Assembly (NCBI GenBank): GCA_036874045.1
Contig: CM072339.1
Location: 15,631,501-15,695,500, forward strand
Source: Cymodocea nodosa
Lineage: Eukaryota > Streptophyta > Magnoliopsida > Alismatales > Cymodoceaceae
Reading direction: 5' to 3'
DNA: 64,000 bases
Shown in pieces: positions 23,164 to 33,961 of the stretch. Every line of letters starts with the position of its first letter. Within the stretch, counting starts at the first letter, position 1. The notes beneath the pieces are model-generated. The model worked only from the letters and a program-made list of their open reading frames with translations. It was not told the origin of the DNA and searched no databases. The position numbers and the translations under genes were made by a program.

Positions 23164-23476
23164 AAAAGCAAAAGATGATTAGCCTTGGTTCTTTGACGTT
23201 AAGAGGTATTTGGAGTGAGAAGAATTCCCTCTTGACGCCACTATTGTAGATAAAAGAACATTAATCATATTAGCCTCCCATTATATCTCAGGAAGAGGAC
23301 AATTGTATTGTAGGTCTTACAACCAAATGCTCTTTAGATATGTTGATAAGAAAGAGGCTAATACATTAACACTTCAAATGCACACAAGCTTATGTGAGTT
23401 GGCATATTTGTAACTAAGAAAAAAATGTTACAAGGCTATTTTTGGTCGACAATGGAGGCAAAAATCAATATAATTT
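23164..23476 (+). pseudogene. Ty3/gypsy integrase zinc-domain fragment
   Basis: The plus-strand frame reads PWFFDVKRYLE, a stop, EEFPLDATIVDKRTLI, GQLYCRSYNQMLFRYVDKKE, then a degenerate zinc-domain end. This is the usual gypsy order: end of RNase H (PWY.DIK.YL) then the H2C2 integrase zinc region (GxLYRRSYDG....RCVD..EA). Two stops interrupt it and the catalytic core is absent. It faces opposite to the gag remnant at 21245-22792, so the two are not one intact element. Confidence 0.65.
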
Positions 23477-24240
23477 TCAACCAACTATATCTTAAAACGA
23501 TACTTCTATGGAAACTTCAAATCCTTCGATCTACACCTTCCATTCTTTGATCAGTGTGCTATTTTATATCTTAGTATACTATTTTTCAAATTTCTAAAAG
23601 TTATCATCCAATTGATACATGACAAATATTTACAAATTTTCCGATGTTTAGATCTTGTCAAATCTTCTTCTAAAAAACGATATACCAAGGACTCCATCAA
23701 TATACTATTTGTTCATTCCTAACCTAGTCAAGAATAAATGGTATTAAATCCATCTAAGTGCAACTTTCATTCACTAGAAACCTATAACATCTGTAAACAA
23801 TAGACGATATGATGGTATGAAAGTCGGATATGTTGTTTGCTGTCTTGCCCTATAGATGATCCAACAATGTGCCACTATCTAGTAACAATGTACTATTTTC
23901 CTTCTCTAAAAACTTTAGCTAATCATCGTAAAATGGAATGTCATTATATTCAATAGTATATCGAAAATTAGTCTAGCAACTTTGCCAAGTTACTATTCAT
24001 CCAAAAATGATATGCTATTTATGGAAATGGTATATTGATTGTCTATTCTAATAACTTACACAAGTTCCTATGAAACTAATAAGAGTATGTTAATTGATCA
24101 AATGATAGGTCATTTACAGTAACAGTCTATAAAATATTCTAAGTCCATATTATTACATATATTCTATCTAAATATATATCATTAAATTTTATTTCATCAA
24201 AACCTTGTAAAAAATATTTTGCTAACAATATATTATGTAG
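23477..24240. other. AT-rich stretch, nothing recognised
   Basis: No coding frame, RNA gene or clear repeat end was seen. Word content resembles 44580-44990, suggesting shared descent from the same dispersed repeat. Confidence 0.4.
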
Positions 24241-25639
24241 CCATGGGATTATCGTCAGTTCAAATGTTCCATATCAGACCAGAAATCTCCACTTCAGGGT
24301 AGATTTCTCAAAATTGAATGAAAATGAAATAAAAAATCCACAGAATCATCAACCATAAGAATTTATTCAAGAAAGAATATGCTTAAATAAAGATAGAAGG
24401 GACAACCAAAGAAGGAAAATGAATAAAGGGCACTAAAGCAATGAGCTCCTAGTGCTTACGGCAGTAACTCTCCCGCTTGGGATCGACTGTGTAACGATAG
24501 AAGATCGACGATGGAAGCAGATGCGAGGTCAGCAGTTCTTCCGATTGAAGAAGGTCAACGATGAGCAACCTCGAGCAAATCGGTGATTCTTCGTATGCAA
24601 AAGTGTTCGACGAGGTTGACATTTTTGGGTGGTTGAAACAAATCGATCGAGGTAGTTGGATATTACTCCACAAGAGCAAACAGTGATAGTCACGACTCTT
24701 TTGAGTAATCAAATGCAACCTAAAGATTGAAGACCTCTAAAAATCTATGGTCTTCTCATGATACGTGGGGTCTTCCTTACTTCAACTAGGCATTACTAAT
24801 GCTTAGGTCTTTTTGTCAATTGGGGGTGTGTGTGTGGCCCCAAAATCGCACAACTGCCTGATTCGTCGCTCATTGTCGATTGCAATCCCAAACATTGTGT
24901 TTACTACCCCAAATTTGGTAACCACTTACACATTTGGAAAGGGGGCTGGCTATTCAATACCCTTTCCTTTGCTCGTCGCTAGAGGATGGACACTAGCAAG
25001 CTCTCTACCCCCTCTCTACGATCCTCTGCACGCTTCACACTTCAAGCTCTAACCCGCTCGTCACAACTCTCGGGTCCCCGTCACCACTCAACCTCACCTC
25101 GACTAGTTGTGGATTCATTAGTCACTCGCTCGCCAATACACATAGAGACCATTCAAGGTGCATTGCAGCCTTACCTTCACGAGCTCTCCTTCAATAGTCC
25201 GAGCAATGCACCGACCAATAGAACAAAATGAAAAAGAAAAAGAAGAACCACAACTCCTCCGACGTCAGTCGCATCGTCCGACCCCTCGAAGTGGCCAGGA
25301 TGTCGACTATACATCTTCTCCAGCGACGATCGATTGATCCAACCCTACGACATGATTGTCGCAGCACGCACACATGGTTACCCACATCGAATGCCCACCC
25401 GATTCCTTGAGTAGTCGTGGTGGCACCAATGTGCTTCGTGTTGTCCATCCGCCCGGCTCCCCGAGTAGCTGTCAGCGAGGCCTATGCATGTGGAAGAAAC
25501 CTCCATGCACAACCATGGAGGTGTTATTCCACCCATAGCTAGACGAATCGGCGACCTTTGACGATGGTGGCATAAGGCTTTTGGCAATTTTGACGGTAGC
25601 AGATGGCAATGGATGGCGGACGACAAATGGACCTATGGC
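24241..25639. other. Unassigned stretch, GC-richer from about 24800
   Basis: The base composition rises clearly above the surroundings (24800-25640). Overlapping open frames exist on both strands (for example 24449-24718 minus, 24813-25052 plus, 25378-25626 minus), none longer than 90 codons and none with a domain I recognise. It could be a leader of a retroelement or a captured gene fragment. I assign no function. Confidence 0.35.
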
Positions 25640-26108
25640 AAAGACAAAGAAGGTGGTGGAGAAAGAAAAAGATAAAAAAAATAAAGGAGAGATTAAAAAA
25701 AGAGATAAATGGACGGAGGAAATAAAAGAGATAAAAATAATAAATAAAATAAATTAATAGGAAGTAAATGAATAAAAAATAAAATAAAATAAAATAAAGA
25801 AAAGACGAAAATGGAAGTAAATAAAAGAAGGAAAATTTTAAAAAAAAGTGAAATGGATAAAATGAGTAAATGACTAATTAAATAAAGAAAAGAAAAGAAG
25901 ATTATTATAAACAAAAGAAAATGAAAGTAAATAAAATGAAAAAAGAAAAGAAAATAGTATAAAGGAAAGGAAAATGAAAATATATACAAGAAGAATGAAA
26001 GTTGAAATTAAATAAAAAAAGAAAAGAAACACAAAGGAAATTATTGTACAAAAATGATAGAATGAAAGTAAGTAAAAGAAATAAAAAAAATGAAATTATA
26101 GAAAAGGA
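25640..26108 (+). repeat. Purine-rich low-complexity tract
   Basis: Almost entirely A and G with some T and very few C on the plus strand, built from AAATAAAA, AAAGAAAAG and GAAAATGAAA words. The Phe/Leu/Ile/Ser-rich open frames on the minus strand are a by-product. Confidence 0.85.
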
Positions 26109-26221
26109 AATGAACATTTGCAAAATATACCTAGGTATATTCTTATGAACTCTATATTATCAAAAAATGCCCATATGCATGCTTAATTACCAAAATGCCT
26201 TTATATCTATATCTAAAATAT

Positions 26222-26512
26222 AGATAGCTCTTAAATATAAGTCTAAATTATCTAATTCCTACTTAAATACAAAAAATAAATATTCAAATAACTAAAATCT
26301 AAATCACTCGTAGATGCAAACTTAAACTATCTAAAATATAAATGTAATTGATCTTAGATGCGAACTTAAGTTACGTAAAATATAAATGAAATCATTTCTG
26401 GGTATGAGGTTAAACTATTTAAAATATAAATAAAAAATTATTTCTATGTATAAACTTAAACTATTTAAAATTATAAAATACTCTTAGATATAAATCTTAA
26501 CTATCTAATGAA
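26222..26512. repeat. Degenerate tandem repeat, unit about 44 bp
   Basis: About five to six units contain AAACTTAAACTATCTAAAA followed by TATAAAT and a variable CTTAGATG-like spacer. The array is imperfect and AT-rich. Confidence 0.6.
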
Positions 26513-27649
26513 TTTTGATGCATGTATAAACCACATTCACATATATTTAATATGATTGATATAGTACAAATGAAACATTCCTCTTTAGAAGATGTAAGAT
26601 ATGAAATTATTAATTAGCTTTTAAGAAATCTCATATATTATTAATATTTGCAATATACGAAAAACTCACTAAAATAGACTTCCTCCCCAATATTTGCTAC
26701 TATCTTGTTCTTCGGTTGTGCTCTTTTTTCGATTTTTGCTGTGTTTGTTGTTTCTTTTGTGAAGCATTGGTTAGTCTTTCTTATTTGCACTCTTTTTTCT
26801 TTTAAATTCTGCACTGCAAATAGATGGGTAGATTTTATTTTTTTCAAATATAAGATCGAGAGTCACTTCACTTCAAATCAAAATATATATTTTTAAATAA
26901 AGAAAGAGTTCACGCATTTAACCCGTTAAACCTACAACCACCTACTTAATAACGACGAAGTGAGCAAAGGGTGGTAGATAATGTAATGCTTAAATTTTTT
27001 CTAGGATTCAAGGTTAAGGTATAGCCTTGTAGAGGGTGTCATATCATCCTAATGTATCACCTACCAAACAAGGATAGCCTTGTGTCCAACCAGATGTTAG
27101 TGTCGAAAAGTTTAAAAAAGAAAATTTAGAAAAATCTGGAAAACCAGAGAAATAAAAATCTAAAGAAAGTTTGAAAATTTTAAAAAATTTAAAGGTGTTA
27201 GTATAAAAGTGTTAGTCAAATATTAAAAATTTAAAGATGTTAAGGTACGTGTTCAAAAAGTTCAAGAAATATTGAAAAATTTTAAAAATTTAAAAGTGTT
27301 AATGTATATTCAAAAAGTAAAGAAAGTAAAGTAATATAAATTGTAAATAAATATTTTTATACTTTAAAGGAATTTTCAAGATAATAATAAAAGATAAATA
27401 TTATTATTAACAATATTTAATTCTTAATTAATTTATAAAAAATTTCATAATTTTTTAAAATTTTAATATTTTATTCAAATATCTTAAATATTATAATATA
27501 TCAAATCAAATAAAATGTTACAATAACGTTCAAATACAAATAAATTTTAAACAATTTAACTTCTTTATCGTTCTACGTAGTATTTATAATATTTTCTCAC
27601 AATATATCAACTATTTCTTTTTTCTATTCTTAAGACATTTTAATAATAT
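26513..27649. other. AT-rich intergenic stretch
   Basis: No convincing gene. Positions 27100-27320 hold loose repeats of AAAAATTTAAAGGTGTTA at about 50-bp spacing. The 60-codon frame at 26705-26896 has no recognisable feature. Confidence 0.5.
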
Positions 27650-28015
27650 TCTTTATTTATTCTTTTTCTTCGTTTATACTTAATATCTCATTAGTAATAT
27701 CAACTTCTACTAATTTATCTTGTAAATCTTCAAGAAAATCAGTTAAATCTACTTGATAAATGAAATTATAAAGTAAAAAACATACAATAACAATTTTCAC
27801 ATGTGTTTGATATGAAAATAATATGTAACTACGTAAAATTACAAATTAATATTTTATAATCTCAAACTTACGTTCAATCACTATACACACCTTATAATTA
27901 AAATTTTCAACAACATTTGTTAATTATCTATTATTGTCATGCTCTGTAAGTATATCTTGAAATGTATAAATAAATTTTAGATAATTTAGATAATCAGCAT
28001 TTACTAAATAAAATA
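27650..28015 (-). pseudogene. Decayed PIF/Harbinger transposase C-terminal fragment
   Basis: Read on the minus strand across frames, it shows the order typical of the DDE_Tnp_4 C-terminus: a KYIL block (KYYLVDA in the family), NVVEN (ARNVVER), IERKFEIIKY (FGVLKxRF) and finally QTHVKIVIVCFLLYNFI (family: Q.+IV.AC..LHNFI). Stops and frame changes are frequent. It is more decayed than the transposase at 35167-42313 and is a separate copy. Confidence 0.5.
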
Positions 28016-28084
28016 TACTTATTTATTAACTTTTATTACTATATCAACAATATAAGAAATGATAATTTTTTTATGCATGCCAAC

Positions 28085-28545
28085 TAATGTAACGTAACTT
28101 TGGTTCATGACCGTGGAGAGATTTCCTGCCGATTCCAGAAGAACAAGGACGGAGATGACGGCAGAGAAGCCGACGTTGGTGATCGATCTCCTCGGAATGG
28201 ACCGACCGTTCTGGTACCTAACATCAATCAAGAAGACGTAGGAATCCATTTGTTGTTCTGCATCTCTTGGTGGGTGCAGCAGCCACGGGCGAATGCTTCC
28301 TTGAGGTGGAACGCGAACGCCATGGTCCTACCACGTGATCCGCCGTCGTGGCAAAGGTTGAGAGACTCCCCGACGAGCAGAAATGTGGATGGGATTAAAA
28401 AGGAAAAGGGAAACGTCATCGTTCCGGAGATGAAGCAATCGCACAATTGACAGTCGCGTGGACCTCGGCGACGACACCACCCCACCGCTGTGTCGTCCTC
28501 GTATGGTTTTTTTTAACCTTCTACGGTTGCGCCACATGCCACCTG
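28085..28545. other. GC-rich island, unassigned
   Basis: Composition resembles coding DNA. Open frames exist on plus (28100-28450) and minus (28228-28485, 28328-28627, 28019-28249), none with a domain I recognise. It contains CACGTG at 28331-28336, a G-box core known to bind bZIP/bHLH factors, about 1.2 kb upstream of the NCED TATA box. It may be a gene fragment or part of a distal promoter. Confidence 0.35.
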
Positions 28546-29560
28546 AAACATAGGCCGCGACATTATTGTAGTTGCAATAATATATGTATACACCAGAATC
28601 TTTTCTCAACACGAATAAGTTAGTCACTTTTTTGGAATCAGTTTTTCTTTTTTTATAGTGTCCTTACTTTCAAAGAATGAATTATTTACATGATTCCTAA
28701 CGAAGCTTACACAGCATACCTAATTATAATAAGCACTCTACTGCACTATTTGTTTGACTGCATTAGTTGTTCCACTCTCAACTAAAATGACTTCAAACAT
28801 TATATTCAAACAACCGATTCCATTCCTGTCGCTTAACCGCTTCAAATACTGTTCATTCATAGTATTTTTTGGAGTAGCACCGAAGCAATCACCTACACGT
28901 TCTCCACCGGAGAAATTGTTTTCGACTGTAAAACAATGATATCACCCTCCAAAGGGATAATATAATCATACATATTATTGAGACACATGCACACATATAT
29001 ATTAGTATGTTACACTTCATATGCTAATGTTATTTTAAACTTGTTCATGTATTTGAAACTACACATTATTATTTTTACTTTTGTTGTTATCTTACGATGT
29101 ACATGTTAAAGTTGTTTGAACTCTATTCAATGAAAAATCTTTTCTCATGATTTCCTTCTATCTCCATGTGCCCAAACTCCCTCTAGAGTCATCTATTAGC
29201 TTAACTTTGTAGTGATGTAGCCATTATTATTCTTTTAGGCAAGACAAAACAACGGTGCACTTTAAAAGAAAAAACGGCACCTTAAAAGAAATCTTATGTG
29301 CTTAACTGACTTTATCTTCAATTTAATTTCGTTTCCCTCCTTGTCTTCTTCCTCTTTCATTTTTTTTTTTTTTTTCTGTTTTCCTTTTTTTTATCTCGAA
29401 GGTAATTTTTTTTTTTTAAAAAAAACTTCTACTTTATTAACTTCGTCTAATTTCTCACAAAACAAATAATGTTTATAACTCTAACTTCAAAAATTATTCT
29501 GTAACATCACGTCTATTTAAATCACAATAAAAGGAACAGCTCTGAAACAATCAAACAGAA
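28546..29560 (+). other. NCED upstream region
   Basis: AT-rich with no gene. It includes T-runs at about 29360-29415, one followed by an A-run that could fold back on it. It is the likely proximal promoter of NCED; no individual element other than the TATA box can be supported by reading alone. Confidence 0.5.
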
Positions 29561-29566
29561 ACACCG

Positions 29567-29574
29567 TATAAATA
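29567..29574 (+). promoter_or_regulatory. NCED TATA box
   Basis: TATAAATA lies 180 bp upstream of the ATG and about 40 bp upstream of the CT repeat. This places transcription start near 29600. Confidence 0.75.
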
Positions 29575-29605
29575 GCAGTGCAACGCTTCCTCTCACTTCC
29601 CCAAT

Positions 29606-29610
<5 letters not shown>

Positions 29611-29642
<32 letters not shown>
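29611..29642 (+). repeat. (CT)16 microsatellite in the NCED 5' UTR
   Basis: An uninterrupted CT dinucleotide run. CT/GA runs are common in plant 5' leaders. Its length is likely polymorphic. No ATG occurs between it and the NCED start codon. Confidence 0.95.
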
Positions 29643-29646
<4 letters not shown>

Positions 29647-29753
29647 GTTCCCTCTTCCGGGGCTTCTTTCCCACTGAAAGCTGTTTGCGTCAACCGGTGT
29701 TGTGTTTTTTGCAGACATTTTCGTAGTCAAACCCTTCAAAGCGGGAGAGCGAA

Positions 29754-31700
29754 ATGGTCACTGCCGCTGATGCTGCTTGTTTTCCAGCAGCAGCAACTGA
29801 TACTGGACGTAAGGGCAGTATTAATGCTACTAATGCTAGAAGCAGAATCTCGAGGTTTATAAATCTACGCATTCATCCCAGCACTTCACGACGATCATCC
29901 ATAGTTCGATGCTCTACTTCCTCCTCCCTTGTTGGACCGATTCCCAACCCATCCACTTCACCTTGCATTACCAGAACGACAACGAGTGTTGTTGGTACCC
30001 CCAGTATCCAATTTGATGCACAGAGACAGCGACAACAGCAACGGTTTAAGTTTACTGAACAGCAAACGGCAGATACCACCAAGAAACTCGGCGACGGCAT
30101 TTGCAACTGGAATCCATGGCAGAAGTTAGCTGCCGCCCTCTTGGACAAGGTAGTAGAGGAAGGCCTCATCCGCAACATTATTGAACGCGAGCATCCCCTG
30201 CCCAAGACCGCAGACCCAAAAGTTCAAATTGCTGGCAACTTCGCCCCCGTGCCCGAGCAACCCGTTGTCTGCCATGATCTTCCCGTCACCGGGCGGATTC
30301 CGTCGTTCATCGAAGGCGTTTACGTTCGCAACGGCGCAAATCCTCTGTTCGAGCCAAAAGGCGGGCACCACTTCTTCGACGGAGACGGAATGGTACACGT
30401 GATCCATCTCCGATCTGGCAAGGCAAGCTATGCGTGCCGCTTCACCGAGACGGAGCGCTTGGTCCAGGAAAGAGCCATCGGACGACCCGTGTTTCCGAAG
30501 GCGATCGGCGAGCTCCACGGTCACTCTGGCGTAGCTCGCATCCTGCTCTTTTACGCCCGGGGCCTCTTCGGTCTGATCGACCACAGCAATGGCATTGGGG
30601 TGGCCAACGCCGGGCTCGTCTACTTCGACGACCGGTTGCTGGCATTGTCGGAGGACGACCTTCCTTACCAGGTCCGGATAACTCCTGAAGGCGACTTGGA
30701 GACGGTAGGTCGGTACGACTTCAAAGGCCAACTTGAGTCGGCGATGATCGCTCACCCGAAGGTGGATCCTGAGACCCGAGAAATGTTCGCTCTCTGCTAT
30801 GACGTGGTCCGGAGGCCATACCTCAAGTACTTCTGGTTCTCGCCCGACGGCACCAAGTCGGAGGACGTGGAGATACCCCTGGACCAACCCACTATGATGC
30901 ATGACTTCGCCATCACGAAAAACCATGTCATAATACCTGACCAGCAGGTGGTGTTCAGGCTGCAGGAGATGATCCACGGCGGCTCACCTGTCGTCTTCGA
31001 AAAATGTAAGATGTCCCGGTTTGGAATCCTTTCCAAGTACACGACCACAGAAGAGGCAGCAGAAGGAATCCGATGGGTGGATGTTCCAGATTGCTTCTGC
31101 TTTCACTTCTGGAACGCATGGGAGGAAGAGGACGAGATCGTAGTGATTGGCTCATGCATGACGCCACCTGATTCCGTGTTCAACGAGTACGACGAGCCGC
31201 TTCGGAGCGTTCTCTCAGAGATCCGGCTGAACCCGAGAACCGGGGAATCTGCCCGACGCCCCGTCATCAACTCAGCCCACTGTCCTCAAACGATCAACTT
31301 GGAAGCGGGGATGGTGAACCGGAACTTTCTAGGGAGGAAGGCCAGGTTCGCCTACCTTGCCATTGCAGAGCCGTGGCCGAAGGTGTCCGGATTCGCCAAG
31401 GTCGACCTCTCCACGGGCGAACTCACGAAGTTCATTTATGGGGAATGCAAGTACGGTGGAGAGCCTTACTTTGTCTCTTCACAACCACCAATGTCGACGA
31501 ACGACGATGAACCGACCGGCGAAGAGGACGACGGTTACGTCCTGACGCTGGTCCACGACGAGCAGACGTCCGAGTCGAAGTTTTTGATAGTGAATGCATC
31601 GAACATGCGGGTAGAGGCGTGCGTCGAGCTGCCGTCGAGGGTTCCTTACGGTTTACACGGGACCTTTGTCGGACAAGAGGACTTGGAGACGCAAGCGTGA
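29754..31700 (+). CDS. NCED: 9-cis-epoxycarotenoid dioxygenase, chloroplastic
   Basis: This enzyme cleaves 9-cis-violaxanthin or 9'-cis-neoxanthin to xanthoxin, the committed and usually rate-limiting step of abscisic acid synthesis in plastids. The 648-residue frame is uninterrupted and intronless, as is usual for NCEDs. Residues 1 to about 60 are Ser/Thr/Arg-rich with almost no acidic residues, fitting a transit peptide. An amphipathic helix (about 119-142, [19 protein letters not shown]) precedes HPLPKTADP and would dock the enzyme on thylakoid membranes. All four iron-ligand His are present: H334 (MIAHPK), H383 (MMHDFAIT), H451 ([10 protein letters not shown]), H635 (PYGLHGTF); their spacing agrees with maize VP14. 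Other family blocks: [48 protein letters not shown]. An acidic loop ([10 protein letters not shown], about 584-593) is variable in the family. The ATG at 29754 is the first after the TATA box and CT run. It is much richer in GC than its flanks. Which NCED paralogue it is cannot be decided here. Confidence 0.97.
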   Translation: MVTAADAACFPAAATDTGRKGSINATNARSRISRFINLRIHPSTSRRSSIVRCSTSSSLVGPIPNPSTSPCITRTTTSVVGTPSIQFDAQRQRQQQRFKFTEQQTADTTKKLGDGICNWNPWQKLAAALLDKVVEEGLIRNIIEREHPLPKTADPKVQIAGNFAPVPEQPVVCHDLPVTGRIPSFIEGVYVRNGANPLFEPKGGHHFFDGDGMVHVIHLRSGKASYACRFTETERLVQERAIGRPVFPKAIGELHGHSGVARILLFYARGLFGLIDHSNGIGVANAGLVYFDDRLLALSEDDLPYQVRITPEGDLETVGRYDFKGQLESAMIAHPKVDPETREMFALCYDVVRRPYLKYFWFSPDGTKSEDVEIPLDQPTMMHDFAITKNHVIIPDQQVVFRLQEMIHGGSPVVFEKCKMSRFGILSKYTTTEEAAEGIRWVDVPDCFCFHFWNAWEEEDEIVVIGSCMTPPDSVFNEYDEPLRSVLSEIRLNPRTGESARRPVINSAHCPQTINLEAGMVNRNFLGRKARFAYLAIAEPWPKVSGFAKVDLSTGELTKFIYGECKYGGEPYFVSSQPPMSTNDDEPTGEEDDGYVLTLVHDEQTSESKFLIVNASNMRVEACVELPSRVPYGLHGTFVGQEDLETQA

Positions 31701-31921
31701 GAGAGAAATAATAGGACAGACGGGGCTTGATTTTTTCCCGAAGAGCCGTCGTCTCCGCTGCGGATTTCTTGTTAAATCGTGTTCTTATCCAGTGATTAAC
31801 CTTTTTCTTCTTCACCTATTGGCCTCGACATACGCTTCTTGTTATTGTCTTTTCTTATATCTACACGTTTTTTGGGTAAAACTTCTCTTATAATCTATCG
31901 TCAATTCATTAAATCTTCTTA
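31701..31921 (+). other. NCED 3' flank up to the transposon
   Basis: The 221 bp include T-rich stretches and AATAAT- and ATTAAAT-like words that could serve polyadenylation. The Harbinger element starts straight after TTA at 31919-31921, so the native 3' UTR may end inside the transposon. Confidence 0.55.
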
Positions 31922-31936
31922 GACTGCGTTTGGTGG
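31922..31936 (+). repeat. Left terminal inverted repeat of the Harbinger element
   Basis: GACTGCGTTTGGTGG directly follows the TTA target copy. The GCGTTTGG core is common at ends of plant Tourist/Harbinger elements. Confidence 0.6.
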
Positions 31937-32798
31937 CACCAATTTTAGCTCTTAAAGAGTTGAAGGTGCTTAACTTTGAAATACATGTTTGCTTCAACTC
32001 TAACTTTTGAGGAGCTCTCAATGGCGTATGGTCAGGACTACTAATGTAATAGCTTTTATTTTTATTTTTTTTTAACTAATGTTGTATTTTGACGATTATA
32101 TTCTTATTATTTGTACTAAATAAATATGATATATCAAAACATCAAAATATTGTGTAAATAACTTTTTTGAGGTAGCTTGACCTAGCCTGAAATTTGATTT
32201 CAGTCTAAAAGTATCAATTAGGCTAGGCCATTATGGGCTAGCCTCGTTCGACCCAATTTTTTAATACATAATGATCATTATTTATAAGATTATGATAATG
32301 TAGCACATAATAAGATTAAGGTTTCAATATGTAAGTTTATTAAATCGACAATACATACTAATAAAAATTCATAATTTATTATATAAACATTTAATCAATA
32401 ATACATTATTTATTTATAATACGTTAACATTAAATAAATAAATAATACAATATAATTATAAGTTATATCAATGTTAATAGTAATAAATGCATTATAAGTT
32501 AACGTTATAACAACATAACAAATAATCATAATGTATAATAAATATAATTATTAATAAATATAAAAATGTTAAAGTTTTCTAATAAATAATAACTTATTAT
32601 AATCACAGAAGAACGAAAATAATTAATGTAATAGAATGACAAGAATCTGAACGAGAATGACAACTGTATATGTGAAATTACATCAAATGTATCTAGATAA
32701 AACATACTTGAAGATTTGTGAGAGAGTTGAAAAAGCTAAATTTTTAATTTTTTTACTTTAATTTAAAATTAAAAAAATAAATATAAAAAATAATAAAC

Positions 32799-33720
32799 TT
32801 CAGTTGGACCGAAGTTAAGATTCGGTCCAACCGAAGAAAAAATAAAGAAAATAAAATACTTCGGTTGGACCAAAGATTATCTTCGGTCAAACTGAAGAAA
32901 AATAATAATAATATGTTTAAAAAAATCATCAACTTTGGTCCAACCGAAGTTGAGCTTCAGTTAGACCGAGAAAGAAAGAAATAAATTAAAATTTTGGTTG
33001 GACCGAAGTAAAGATACGGTCATACTGTTAAAAAAATAAAAAACTAAAAACAATTCAGTCGAAACGAAGCCCAACTTTGGTCCGATCGAAGTTTTTGATT
33101 TTTTTAAACATTTTATTATTATTTTTCTTTGGTCTAACCCAACTTCAGTTCGACCGAAGTTTTTGATTTTTTTAAACATTCTATTATTATTTTTCTTCGG
33201 TCTAACCCAACTTCGATTTGATCGAAGTTGAGCTTCGGTCAGACCAAAGTTTTTGATTTTTTTAAACATTTTATTATTATTTTTCTTCGATCTGACCTGA
33301 CTTCGATCTGACCGAAGTTTATTATTTTTTTATTTTATTCGTCTATTTAACCATATCTCAACTTTGGTCATACCGAAGTTTTTTTTATTTTTTATTTTTT
33401 ATTGGTTTGACCAAATCTCACCTTCGATTAGACCGATATTTTTTATTCTTAGTATTTTTTCCTTCAATTTGACCAAAGCTTAAATTCGGTTGGACCGAAG
33501 TTTTTTATTTTTTGCATTTTTTATTTTATTCATTGGTCTAACCATATCTCAACTCCAGTTAGACCTGACCGAAGTTTTTTTTTTTTTATTGTGTCGTTAG
33601 TCTGATCGAAAATATAGGCTTTAGTTAGAGCGATGTTTTTTATTTTTGGTATTTTTTCCTTTGGTTTGATCGAAGCTTAATTTTAGTTAGACTAACATTT
33701 TTTATTTTTTACATTTTCTA
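32799..33720. repeat. Hairpin-forming repeat array inside the Harbinger element
   Basis: The array holds many variants of the near-palindrome CTTCGGTTGGACCGAAG (CTTCGGTC...GACCGAAG), joined by T-rich spacers such as TTTTTGATTTTTTTAAACAT. From about 33080 to 33330 the unit spacing is roughly 68-90 bp; elsewhere it is irregular. Neighbouring motifs can pair with each other as well as with themselves. The open frame at 32961-33269 is a translation of the repeat. Confidence 0.85.
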
Positions 33721-33961
33721 TTTTAAATTAAAATAAAAAAATTACAACGTTATTCAATAATCAATTCATCATTCAAACACATTAATAAATTTATAAATAT
33801 ATGAACATCAAACATAAGTCTTAATTCATGAATCATTCAAACACAAATAATAAAGTTGAAATAATTAAAGTTAAAACATTAAAGTCTTCTAATAGTAGAA
33901 ATGTCTTGAAAATATTAAAGTCTTCTAATTTTTAGATGTTCATGCATGTAACTAAAAGTCT

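Noticed and set aside
25693-26123. Phe/Leu/Ile-rich frames suggesting membrane proteins
   Set aside because: Artefact of the purine-only tract read on the opposite strand.
29700-29715. 3' splice site (T-run followed by GCAG) in the NCED leader
   Set aside because: No matching 5' splice site between the TATA box and this point; the leader is short and NCED genes are normally intronless.
30126-30977. 283-codon open frame on the minus strand inside NCED
   Set aside because: It is the antisense shadow of the conserved NCED coding sequence; no known domain, and the plus strand explains every base.
32961-33269. 102-codon minus-strand frame with repeated MFKKIKNFG
   Set aside because: It is a translation of the hairpin repeat array.
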